Origin: CAYJBP01 sp964368605 | GTDB lineage: Bacteria > Bacillota > Dehalobacteriia > UBA4068 | DNA: 9,507 bases | Assembly (NCBI GenBank): GCA_964368605.1 | Contig: CAYJBP010000098.1 | Location: 1-9,507 of the forward strand | Reading direction: 5' to 3' | Part shown: positions 1 to 7,048 of the stretch, piece after piece | Layout of the letters: each line of letters begins with the position of its first letter | Numbering within the stretch: the stretch's first letter is position 1 | Program-made: the position numbers and the translations under genes | Notes under the pieces: model-generated | What the model was told of the DNA's origin: nothing | Databases searched by the model: none | The model's input: only the letters and a program-made list of their open reading frames with translations

Positions 1-32
1 AAAGAGGTTGCCGCTTTAGCGACAACCTCTTT
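1..32 (-). terminator. Rho-independent terminator of the adhesin gene (cut at window edge)
   Basis: A 14-bp stem (arms 1-14 and 19-32) closes a 4-base loop and starts 15 bases after the adhesin stop codon. Read on the minus strand the only non-Watson-Crick pair is a U-G wobble; on the plus strand the same position is a C-A mismatch, so the structure favours minus-strand transcription. The stem ends in three U residues at the window edge. Any longer U-tract would lie outside, so termination strength cannot be judged fully. If a convergent gene lies beyond the edge, the hairpin might serve both. Confidence 0.85.
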
Positions 33-47
33 GCTTATATTACTTAA

Positions 48-3000
48 TTATCTGGCTTTACGGCTGAACATTAAGCCGGATACCGAGAACATCAATAAAG
101 CTAATCCTAATAATACATTAAAGGTAATACCAATCGAACCGGTTTGCGGTAAATTGCCCAAAGGTACTTCATCTTCAATAATCAATACTTCTTCAGGCAT
201 CTCTACAACAGGAGCTACCGGGATAGGAGCAGGTATATTGGCTAAAGGAGTTTCGTCCTCAGCAATATCTACAATAGTGGGGGTAGGCTCATCGGGATCA
301 GGATCGGGACCCGGGGTCGGGCCGGGCGGATTAGGATTGCGGATCGGATCATCCGGGGTAAAGCTATAGTAGTAGTAAAGGTTGATTTCGTACAATACAC
401 CGGGGCTTACCAACTCTACTGATCTATTGCCTTGAGCTGCTTGGTAAATATAATCATAGGTGTAACTGCCGGTGGTAAAGTTGCTATGGCCATCAATATA
501 AGTATCGCCGGCATCAACAACACCATTTACAGTCATAGTAGCCAGATTTTGATGCATAATATTGATAACTTCATCGCTCTCAAAAGTATCTACAACGGTT
601 TCGCCATCAATAACGGCCATATAGTGACGGGTGATTTGATATAAATAGTTAGCATAGCTATTGGTAATAGTAGCATCATAGCTAGTGCCTGCTAAATCCA
701 TTTGCGGCTGGGCATACTCTACTGTGTATACTTGATTATCATTTAATACATAGTAGGTAGCAATTAAGCTGCCATCTTCAGCGGTTACCTCTTGAGCATC
801 AACTTCTCTGATCGAATAGCTTAATAATTGACCATTGGTGCTATCATATTTATCTAAGCCATCAAAAGTTACAGAGCCGCTGCCGGTGGTGGTGTCTATT
901 GTTTTAATAGTGGGCTGAACACCTTCGGTATCAGGATCACTATCAATTTGCTGGCCACCAAGCAATAATTCTACATCAACCGAAGCAGGATGGCTTTGAC
1001 CTTCGGCAGGTGTGCCTTCCCAGTTCTTGGTTACGGTAATGCTAATATCTTGTTGATCGATTAAGTTTTTAATCCGATCGGGATTATACTTGTTGGTATA
1101 CTCAAAACCATCATCCTCGGGGGTTAAAGTGGTTGCTGTATAACCATCAATAGCTGCTTCTACTACATAATAGTAGTATTTTTGCATATCATTGCTATAA
1201 CGGGGCAAATCGGTAAATGTTAACTTTTGATTTTTGAATTCAGTTGCTTCAGTGCTTAAAGTATATGGTGCGCCATTTAGCTCAACAACTTCGCCATCGC
1301 TATAATCGGTGTTTACCGAACGATACAGGGTAAATGTAGCTATCGGGAAGGTAGTGCCTTCGGGGGCTAACCATTTTTTAACTGCGGTGAAATCTAAATG
1401 ATCAATAACATAAGTGTTGGTTACTTTGTTCTTACCAAAGCTGGCTTCATAAACTACAATATCATCTTCTTGGCTGGCATTGGCTTCTTCAAAAGTAGGT
1501 GCATTATTGGTAAACTCGTTTAAGCTGGGCTTTACGGTTTCAACAATAACATACTCATGCTTTTGGCCGGTTACTAAATCATATTTAGGCCAGCCTTGAT
1601 TGGCCTCATAGCCATAGAGATAAGCACCGCTTTCGTCTTGGGCGGGGACAAACTTGTAGAAATTAGTACGGCCATATGCGCCTTTATTATCCTTATAGTT
1701 TACATCGGCAGCAATATCAACAACTGCTACTGCTACTTCATCTTGATATAAGGTAAATTGAACAGCTTCTTTAGCAATTTCTTCCGGCTTATTCCAGCTC
1801 TTTGCTACTTTAATCTGCGAATACTTTTGATTTAAAGCATTCTTGATATAAACAGTTTGATCGCCATTTTCGGCAAATTCGGCATTGGTGGTGCTGGAAG
1901 TATATGTGGCGCTGCCCTCTTCTACTACCCAGTAATTGATAAGCTGATGATTTTCATCATATTTTGCCAAATCTTCAAAGGTTGCTAAGATAGCGCCATC
2001 TAAATTATTCTTATATTCGCTACGCTCAACTTCTATGGTTTTGCCTGTGGTTTCGTAGATAAAACCGCCTTCGGCTTCTTCCGAAGCCTTTTTGATCAAT
2101 AATTCAAAGGTAATCGATTTGGGTAAATCAATACCATCAACCCAATTCCAGGTTTTATGGGCATTAATATCAATTTCTTCTTCATTAATGCGGCTATTGG
2201 TGATATCGATAGTTGTAGTTTCGGTTACGGTGGTAGCGGTTATTTCTTGGCCATCGGCATTAAAATACTTGGTAGTATAACCGGCTACATTTTCTTCGGT
2301 TACGGTATAGCTAATGGCAACTTGCTCGCTTTCGAACTGGCCACTGCCTTCCATAACAGGAGCACCACTTTCATCTACCTTGGGGCTGCCATCTTCATTG
2401 GCTGCTTGAACAAGAATTTCGGTTTGTACGGTATAATACTTAGGCAAGTTGCTAAAGGTATAAACCCAATCAGCAGTTTCGCCATTTGTATCGCCTTCGC
2501 CATCTAAAACAATTTCTTGATTGGCAACAGGAGCGCCATTTTCATCTAAAGCGCTGCTTGATAATACAATGGTTACTTCAGGTTCGCTGCCTTCAAAGTC
2601 TTCGGGCAAGAGCCAGGTTTTTAAACCGCTAATGGTAATTGTTTCGTTGCTGGGCTTGTAGTTAACAAAATCTACAATTAAGCTGTTTTTGTCATCAGAC
2701 CAGGCGGAATCTTTAGAGGCCATCAAATAGGTATTGCCTTCGGCATCAGTTACGCTTTCTTTTACATCATAGCTATAACGATTGCCAAGGGTATCAAATT
2801 TGGGCAAATTATTAAAGGTATGGGTAAAAGCGGCAGTACCGGTGCTGGTGGTGCTTAAAACAGCTCCATTTACTTCATAAGGAACATTATCTTGATATAC
2901 GGTATAGGTTACGGTAGGATTGCCTTCGGTAGTAGTCCAGCTTTTATTAACGGTGATGCTTACCGAACCAATATTAGCATTGGTAATATTTAGGCTATCT

Positions 3001-6000
3001 TCTTCGTAAATGGTTACCCAATTTGTGCTATCAAAGCCACCAGTGGTAAAAGCTTCTTGTACACTGTAAACAATTTTACTGTAGCCGGTGATATTTTCTT
3101 CTTCGGTTTCGCCGGTATTATCATAGGTGTACTTGTAGATGGGCAAATTATTGAAGGTATATTTGCCATAATTTTCGCTACCAAAATCGCTGGCGGCAAT
3201 ATTGATGATATGGGCAGCATCTGTGCTGGCAGAACCATCAATATAAAGGGTTACTTGTAAATCGGAAATAGCTAATTGATCGGGGTTTACCCAAGTTTTA
3301 GCACCACTTAAAGAGGTGATACCGGGGATTAAGATATTGCGGATTGCAAAACCATCCGAGCTGCCGGCGATAAATTCTACGGCTGCTACTTGATCATTGA
3401 TAGTATCTACCGCATAATCGCTAACGGCAACAGGGTCGCCATTTTCGTCCAATTGGAATTCTTGAACGCTATAGATTAAGGCTTCGCCATTTAAATCGTA
3501 TTTAGGCAAATTGGTAAAGCTATCATTTGATTCGCCGGTAGCAAAATCTACACCGATAAAGTCGATATATTTGCCGTCTACAGGGGCGGCTGCTTCGCCT
3601 GCAACATTGCTATATAATTGAATACGGATATCTTCATGGGTGCCATCTTCGCTATAGCTTAACCAGGTTTTAGTTACCGGGATATCAATAGTTACTTGAT
3701 CCAAATCATTGGTTAAGGAATGCAGGATATATTTGGCTGTGCTTTCGGTTGCATCTACAGTGCGAGTAGTATGATAAGTTACATCATAGCCTGCGCCTAA
3801 GCCATCTTCGATAATAATATAGTTTATCGGCTGGCCATCGGCATCATTCATATCTACTAAGCCAAAGCTGCCTACCCAACCAAGGGTGCTGCTTAAGGTA
3901 ACAATATTGCCTACATGGCTGGCATTTTCTTTAACTGTGCGTACTTCGGGGCTAGTAATAATGCCGTTTTCGATTACTGCAGGGGTAATTTCAACATCAT
4001 TGATATTGTATAACTTAACAGTAATGTCTAAGCTGGTGGGGATATTTTCGTCATCGGCCCAAAGCTTTTCTACTTTATGCTCGGTTTTGGTGATTTTGGG
4101 GCTGTTTTTAACGATATATTCGCCATCGGCAGTTTCTAACCAGCTATCACTGGCTACTTTAATTTCGCCCCAGGCAATTTCGAAATAGGCATAGCCTTCA
4201 TTGGCTTTATAAGCAATAACATTGCCATCGATGGTAATGCTGGGAGCTTCTACTTCTTGCATGCGATAATGGCCTTTGGCTAAGTTGGGGATACTTACTT
4301 TACCGCCATCTTGGGATACCCAAGCGCCGGCAGCGCCAACTTGTAGCCAGTTAGCAGCTTCGCTATCTTCGGCAGGGTTGCCCGTGCCTACATAGCGCCA
4401 TAAGCTAAACTTAGCACCATTTAATTTTGTGCTGCCATCGGCATCGGTTTTGTCAAAGTTTAAGGTATTAACCAAAGCTTTAACGGTAGGTACATTAAAA
4501 TCTTGGGTATAGGCCATAAAGGTGGCATCTTCTGCTACGCCGGCAGCCGGTTCAAATTCGCCATCTACAATTTGGCCATTAGCGCCGGTAATTGTGGTGG
4601 TAGAATCATTGCCTGTATTTTTGGTTTCGCTATTTACATAGTATAAAGTGGTTTGTTCATTGGTGGGATAGAATTTGCCATTAATTAAAGAGCTTACTTT
4701 ACCATCGGCAACTGCTTCGGTTGCTTTATAATGAGCATCTAAAGTTGCAGTATACTTTAAGGTATAGGTATGAGTACCGGCATCGGCATCATGAACATAA
4801 AATTCTTCTTTGGCATCATCATTTAAGCTGGTGATGGCGGCTACTACTTTGGCTAAATCCCAAGTAAGTTTATCATTAGCATTGATATAGGCTATTTCGG
4901 TAGTATTATTGTCATCATCCGATGTGCTTGCGCCAAATAAGGTGGCATAAACGCCCTCGGGGGCAATAAAATCAACAAAATCGATATAATCGGCCATCGG
5001 GTCTTCTACAGTCCAAGGAGTTCCGCCGCTGGTAAGATTACTTAAGATTGCGGCAAATACCGAAGCTAAAGAACCGGCAATATCCGAATCGGCTGCATGG
5101 AAGCCGCGAGTTTGTACTTTGTCGAGCCAGTTATTTTGTGTAGAAGAGTCATAGGTTTCGTATAAAATGGTGGTTATGTCGATACCATTATCTTTGGTAA
5201 TAACATTGGTAATAGGCTGAATATTTGCTAAACCTGCTCCATTATTATTTTCGGAGTTAATACCCAAACCCTTTAAAGATCCTGCAGCAGTATAATCGAA
5301 AGCATTAAGCTTAACTTCATTGGTGTAATCACCGGTGGTAGTTTTATTGGCATTACCATCGGCAAAATAAATAATGTTTTTATCTTCGATTGTATTAAAG
5401 GTATTATACTCATCGCCTAAAGATTTGCTAGCATATTTATATAAGCTATTAGCTACAATAAAACCGCCTTGGCTAAAGGTAGTAGCGGAAGTATGGGTAT
5501 TATTTATATCATTATAGCTATTATGATAAACAGTACCGGGTTGAGCAATTAATGCTTTAAACTCGTCTTGGCTAACAGCTTCTAATTTGCCATCAAAAGC
5601 ATCAACTTCGCCTAAGAAATAAGCCAAAGTTTGTGGTGTTGCAGTAGCATCATCAGTAGGATTAAAAGTATATTCGCTATTATTTACATAATATACTTTA
5701 GCAATTTGATCTTGTTCATTATAAGTTACTAAATATCTACGCTCCGGGGCAGAAGATTTGTCTTCTGCAGAGCGAGTATCTTTATTTGTGCCGCCATCGG
5801 CCAAATCGCTACCATAGTATTTAAGCTCTTGGATTTGATTGATAGCTGCATAAGCATTATTTCTATCGGTTTCATCACTTAAATTATACCAAACTTGATT
5901 GGTGCCGATATTATAATCTTGGGTATTGCCATTTGTTACAGCATAATCGGCATGGGTAATCGGATAAGCAAAGCCATTATAACCTACAAAAGATACATAA

Positions 6001-6629
6001 CGGTCTACATCGCCGGCATGGAACTCGGTTACAAATTCTCTAAGAGCTGCTCTTAAATTATCAACCTGGCTTTTGCTGGCATCATAGTCGGTATTACTTA
6101 AATAAACTTCTTTATTATTTGAGCTAGTAGCAAATAATTCATTTTCATTCTGCATCGAGCCGGATAAGTCTACGGTTAATACCACGCTGGCCGGTTGCGG
6201 CTCGGTTAAGCTTTCTACTTCTTGATTGGTGGTTACTTGTAAGGTGATATCGAATTGGTTTTCGATATAAGCACCATCAGCATCCTCGGCTTGATCGGCA
6301 AACTTTTGTACCGATACTTGGAAATCATCGTCTGCGCCGGCTTCCGTACCATCAGCGCCATAGCGCATAGAAGTGGTAGGAATAAGCTCATCAGCCGTAT
6401 TGGCAGAGCCATCGGCGGCAATAAAGGTGCTTGCAGCAGACCAAGGGGTAAGCGGATTTACATAATAATGTTTATTACCGGTATCCACTGTTTGGTCGAT
6501 GCCATCGCTATCTGCCCAAACCGTAATCATCGGTAAAGCAAAGATTGCGGCTAGGATAAAGATTGCACCCAGCACCATAAAGAAGCTTTCGCCAAAGCCT
6601 TTTTGTTTTTTAATGTTCTTTTTAGCCAT
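48..6629 (-). CDS. LPXTG-anchored VWA / SpaA / nine-CnaB surface adhesin
   Basis: A complete 2193-residue wall-anchored protein, probably an adhesin or pilus-tip-like stalk. The ATG at 6629 has AGGAGG 7 bases upstream, and an in-frame TAG at 6660-6662 with no start codon between, so the start is firm. Order: basic N-terminus and hydrophobic signal peptide (residues about 1-40, likely cut near VWA-DS); VWA domain (about 147-530) with MIDAS motif DLSGS at 154-158, a candidate MIDAS Thr at 383-384 and YFADG at 421-425; a beta-rich region (about 536-720); a SpaA-like domain (720-843); nine CnaB-type domains (848-1990); a Tyr-rich domain of unknown type (1991-2090); a Pro/Asp-rich wall spacer; LPQTG at 2160-2164; a transmembrane helix and the tail SRKAR. 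I see no cysteine, as usual for such proteins. In known families CnaB stalks resist proteolysis and VWA heads bind host ligands through a metal ion. The ligand is unknown. No sortase or pilin is in view, so a free adhesin is as likely as a pilus subunit. Confidence 0.95.
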   Translation of the reverse strand: MAKKNIKKQKGFGESFFMVLGAIFILAAIFALPMITVWADSDGIDQTVDTGNKHYYVNPLTPWSAASTFIAADGSANTADELIPTTSMRYGADGTEAGADDDFQVSVQKFADQAEDADGAYIENQFDITLQVTTNQEVESLTEPQPASVVLTVDLSGSMQNENELFATSSNNKEVYLSNTDYDASKSQVDNLRAALREFVTEFHAGDVDRYVSFVGYNGFAYPITHADYAVTNGNTQDYNIGTNQVWYNLSDETDRNNAYAAINQIQELKYYGSDLADGGTNKDTRSAEDKSSAPERRYLVTYNEQDQIAKVYYVNNSEYTFNPTDDATATPQTLAYFLGEVDAFDGKLEAVSQDEFKALIAQPGTVYHNSYNDINNTHTSATTFSQGGFIVANSLYKYASKSLGDEYNTFNTIEDKNIIYFADGNANKTTTGDYTNEVKLNAFDYTAAGSLKGLGINSENNNGAGLANIQPITNVITKDNGIDITTILYETYDSSTQNNWLDKVQTRGFHAADSDIAGSLASVFAAILSNLTSGGTPWTVEDPMADYIDFVDFIAPEGVYATLFGASTSDDDNNTTEIAYINANDKLTWDLAKVVAAITSLNDDAKEEFYVHDADAGTHTYTLKYTATLDAHYKATEAVADGKVSSLINGKFYPTNEQTTLYYVNSETKNTGNDSTTTITGANGQIVDGEFEPAAGVAEDATFMAYTQDFNVPTVKALVNTLNFDKTDADGSTKLNGAKFSLWRYVGTGNPAEDSEAANWLQVGAAGAWVSQDGGKVSIPNLAKGHYRMQEVEAPSITIDGNVIAYKANEGYAYFEIAWGEIKVASDSWLETADGEYIVKNSPKITKTEHKVEKLWADDENIPTSLDITVKLYNINDVEITPAVIENGIITSPEVRTVKENASHVGNIVTLSSTLGWVGSFGLVDMNDADGQPINYIIIEDGLGAGYDVTYHTTRTVDATESTAKYILHSLTNDLDQVTIDIPVTKTWLSYSEDGTHEDIRIQLYSNVAGEAAAPVDGKYIDFIGVDFATGESNDSFTNLPKYDLNGEALIYSVQEFQLDENGDPVAVSDYAVDTINDQVAAVEFIAGSSDGFAIRNILIPGITSLSGAKTWVNPDQLAISDLQVTLYIDGSASTDAAHIINIAASDFGSENYGKYTFNNLPIYKYTYDNTGETEEENITGYSKIVYSVQEAFTTGGFDSTNWVTIYEEDSLNITNANIGSVSITVNKSWTTTEGNPTVTYTVYQDNVPYEVNGAVLSTTSTGTAAFTHTFNNLPKFDTLGNRYSYDVKESVTDAEGNTYLMASKDSAWSDDKNSLIVDFVNYKPSNETITISGLKTWLLPEDFEGSEPEVTIVLSSSALDENGAPVANQEIVLDGEGDTNGETADWVYTFSNLPKYYTVQTEILVQAANEDGSPKVDESGAPVMEGSGQFESEQVAISYTVTEENVAGYTTKYFNADGQEITATTVTETTTIDITNSRINEEEIDINAHKTWNWVDGIDLPKSITFELLIKKASEEAEGGFIYETTGKTIEVERSEYKNNLDGAILATFEDLAKYDENHQLINYWVVEEGSATYTSSTTNAEFAENGDQTVYIKNALNQKYSQIKVAKSWNKPEEIAKEAVQFTLYQDEVAVAVVDIAADVNYKDNKGAYGRTNFYKFVPAQDESGAYLYGYEANQGWPKYDLVTGQKHEYVIVETVKPSLNEFTNNAPTFEEANASQEDDIVVYEASFGKNKVTNTYVIDHLDFTAVKKWLAPEGTTFPIATFTLYRSVNTDYSDGEVVELNGAPYTLSTEATEFKNQKLTFTDLPRYSNDMQKYYYYVVEAAIDGYTATTLTPEDDGFEYTNKYNPDRIKNLIDQQDISITVTKNWEGTPAEGQSHPASVDVELLLGGQQIDSDPDTEGVQPTIKTIDTTTGSGSVTFDGLDKYDSTNGQLLSYSIREVDAQEVTAEDGSLIATYYVLNDNQVYTVEYAQPQMDLAGTSYDATITNSYANYLYQITRHYMAVIDGETVVDTFESDEVINIMHQNLATMTVNGVVDAGDTYIDGHSNFTTGSYTYDYIYQAAQGNRSVELVSPGVLYEINLYYYYSFTPDDPIRNPNPPGPTPGPDPDPDEPTPTIVDIAEDETPLANIPAPIPVAPVVEMPEEVLIIEDEVPLGNLPQTGSIGITFNVLLGLALLMFSVSGLMFSRKAR
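138..152 (-). other. LPQTG sortase sorting motif
   Basis: The minus strand encodes Leu-Pro-Gln-Thr-Gly at residues 2160-2164 of the adhesin. A hydrophobic helix (about 2167-2186) and the basic tail SRKAR follow, completing the classic three-part cell-wall sorting signal. A class A- or B-like sortase is expected to cut between Thr and Gly and join the protein to peptidoglycan or to a pilus. No sortase gene is in the window. Confidence 0.95.
660..4088 (-). repeat. Tandem array of nine diverged CnaB-type domains (protein-level repeat)
   Basis: Residues 848-1990 of the adhesin hold nine domains of roughly 105-150 residues. Most share a start pattern V-x-K-x-W, a middle pattern F-x-x-L-P-K-Y-D, a strand ending Y-x-V-x-E and a last strand ending near I-T-N. 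Predicted isopeptide triads (Lys/Glu/Asn) are 855/941/974, 987/1057/1098, 1111/1192/1217, 1229/1291/1323, 1337/1445/1478, 1492/1570/1597, 1610/1697/1738, 1751/1824/1846 and 1868/1942/1990. Domains 5 and 7 are longer, with insertions before the Glu strand. The copies are strongly diverged in DNA and protein, so this is an old array and not a recent tandem duplication. Domain borders were placed by eye. Confidence 0.85.
4101..4472 (-). other. SpaA-like (prealbumin-fold) domain with E-box-like motif in the adhesin
   Basis: Residues 720-843 differ in pattern from the CnaB array. They begin NFDKTDADGSTKLNGAKFSL, matching the V-x-K-x-D...L-x-G-A-x-F-x-L signature of SpaA/pilin-type domains, and contain YRMQEVEAP, an E-box-like motif. 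The predicted intramolecular isopeptide uses Lys727 and Asn842 with Glu792 as the catalytic acid. It sits between the VWA head region and the CnaB stalk. Confidence 0.75.
5025..6197 (-). other. VWA domain with MIDAS motif (head of the adhesin)
   Basis: Residues about 145-535 start with the strand ASVVLTVDLSGSM, which holds the D-x-S-x-S metal site. Helix 1 follows (SQVDNLRAALREFVTEF) and then the strand RYVSFVGYNG. A stretch at about 230-380 is longer than in a plain VWA fold and may be a surface-exposed insertion. The core resumes with TTFSQGGFIVANSLYKYA and the strand IIYFADGN. VWA domains of Gram-positive adhesins such as RrgA carry similar insertions that contribute to ligand binding. The boundaries of the insertion are approximate. 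Confidence 0.8.
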
Positions 6630-6636
6630 TTGTTTT

Positions 6637-6642
6637 CCTCCT
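6637..6642 (-). promoter_or_regulatory. Ribosome binding site of the adhesin gene
   Basis: The minus strand reads AGGAGG, 7 bases before the ATG at 6629. This is a consensus Shine-Dalgarno sequence at ideal spacing and fixes the adhesin start. It also implies strong translation. Confidence 0.95.
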
Positions 6643-6666
6643 GCATTATAATTTACAAACTATTAC

Positions 6667-6672
6667 ATTATA
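6667..6672 (-). promoter_or_regulatory. Candidate proximal -10 element for the adhesin gene
   Basis: A perfect TATAAT lies on the minus strand 37 bases before the adhesin start and would give a leader of about 30 bases. At spacings of 16-18 bases upstream there is no good match to TTGACA (the 17-base option reads TAACTA), and the TG is directly adjacent instead of one base away. In DNA this AT-rich a chance match is quite possible. Confidence 0.35.
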
Positions 6673-6697
6673 CAGCATTACTTGTTACCTAGTTACT

Positions 6698-6748
6698 AAA
6701 AAAATTTTAACTTTTTAACTTGTGACCGCAACTTTCAAAAATTTAAAA
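6698..6748 (-). other. AT-only hairpin followed by U7, possible attenuator in the adhesin leader
   Basis: On the minus strand, bases 6748-6735 can pair imperfectly with 6718-6705: six pairs, one mismatch, then about seven pairs including one G-U. Seven U residues (6704-6698) follow. The form resembles an intrinsic terminator, but the stem is nearly all A-U and therefore weak. It could act as an attenuator for transcripts started further upstream, or be chance in AT-rich DNA. Confidence 0.25.
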
Positions 6749-6810
6749 ACTATTCTTAAAACACTTTTTAGCAGGCCTCCTTTAAATTTAACTTCGATTT
6801 ATTAATCTAT

Positions 6811-6838
6811 TGGCCTAAAATTAATGGCCTAAAATTAA
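6811..6838 (-). repeat. Perfect 14-bp tandem direct repeat in the intergenic region
   Basis: Two exact, adjacent copies of TTAATTTTAGGCCA (minus strand) occupy 6825-6838 and 6811-6824. They lie downstream of the extended -10 candidate at 6852-6857, so they would be within its transcript. Function is unknown. The TTTAG-GCC core can pair with the segment GGCCTGCTAAAA at 6766-6777, allowing two alternative leader hairpins. Confidence 0.7.
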
Positions 6839-6851
6839 GATTACAATAGTA

Positions 6852-6857
6852 ATTATA
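6852..6857 (-). promoter_or_regulatory. Candidate extended -10 promoter of the adhesin gene
   Basis: The minus strand reads TG-T-TATAAT, a perfect extended -10 element about 220 bases upstream of the adhesin start. No TTGACA-like -35 is found at 15-18 bases spacing. Instead two 11-bp-phased direct repeats occupy that position, which suggests an activator-dependent promoter. Predicted transcription start is near 6845, giving a leader of about 215 bases. Confidence 0.5.
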
Positions 6858-6864
6858 ACATATT

Positions 6865-6885
6865 TTGGTTACATATTGGTTACAT
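6865..6885. promoter_or_regulatory. 11-bp-phased direct repeats, possible activator binding site
   Basis: Two exact copies of TTGGTTACAT (plus strand, 6865-6874 and 6876-6885) are spaced one helical turn apart and lie just upstream of the extended -10 at 6852-6857, covering the -35 region. Half-sites TTACAT separated by five bases resemble in layout the direct repeats bound by OmpR/PhoB-type response regulators. No regulator gene is in the window, so the partner is inferred. Confidence 0.4.
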
Positions 6886-6952
6886 TTTAATAATTTCTTA
6901 CTATAATTTCTCTATTAGATAACCAAATCCTTTATTTTTTTACAAATTTTGC

Positions 6953-7002
6953 AAAAAAAATTTAGGCCTATGAATGTAAAGCTATTATATCATAAGCCTA
7001 AA
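6953..7002 (-). terminator. Rho-independent terminator of the clostripain-family gene
   Basis: On the minus strand a 13-bp stem (arms 7002-6990 and 6973-6961) closes a 16-base loop and runs straight into eight U residues (6960-6953). The only imperfect pair is U-G on this strand and would be a C-A mismatch on the other, giving it a direction. It starts about 46 bases after the protease stop codon. The AT-rich stem carries a GGC/GCC core. Confidence 0.9.
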
Positions 7003-7012
7003 TATTTGTATA
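6984..7012 (-). promoter_or_regulatory. Candidate promoter overlapping the terminator loop
   Basis: The minus strand holds TATACA (7012-7007), a 17-base spacer and TATAAT (6989-6984) preceded by TG-A, i.e. an extended -10. The -35 matches the TTGACA consensus at four of six bases. The -10 sits in the loop of the protease terminator, so a transcript starting near 6977 would begin inside the terminator and keep only its 3' arm. It would give an adhesin leader of about 350 bases. AT richness makes a chance match possible. Confidence 0.35.
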
Positions 7013-7048
7013 TAGTTTTTTAAAACATTTCTAAAATTTAATACTTTA

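Noticed and set aside
31..369. Plus-strand 112-residue open frame rich in Gly and Ser
   Set aside because: It is antisense to the Pro/Asp-rich spacer and sorting signal of the adhesin. Its composition is explained by the complement of those codons, and it has no ribosome binding site.
2157..2507. Plus-strand 116-residue hydrophobic open frame
   Set aside because: It lies opposite the CnaB array. The hydrophobic look arises from antisense of acidic and Thr-rich codons, with no start signal and no family match that I recognise.
3886..4188. Plus-strand 100-residue open frame
   Set aside because: It is a shadow of the adhesin spanning the end of the SpaA-like domain and the first CnaB domain, without a ribosome binding site.
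6673..6684. Short minus-strand frame starting ATG-CTG-TAT upstream of the adhesin
   Set aside because: It is only ten codons, has no Shine-Dalgarno sequence and overlaps the proximal -10 candidate.
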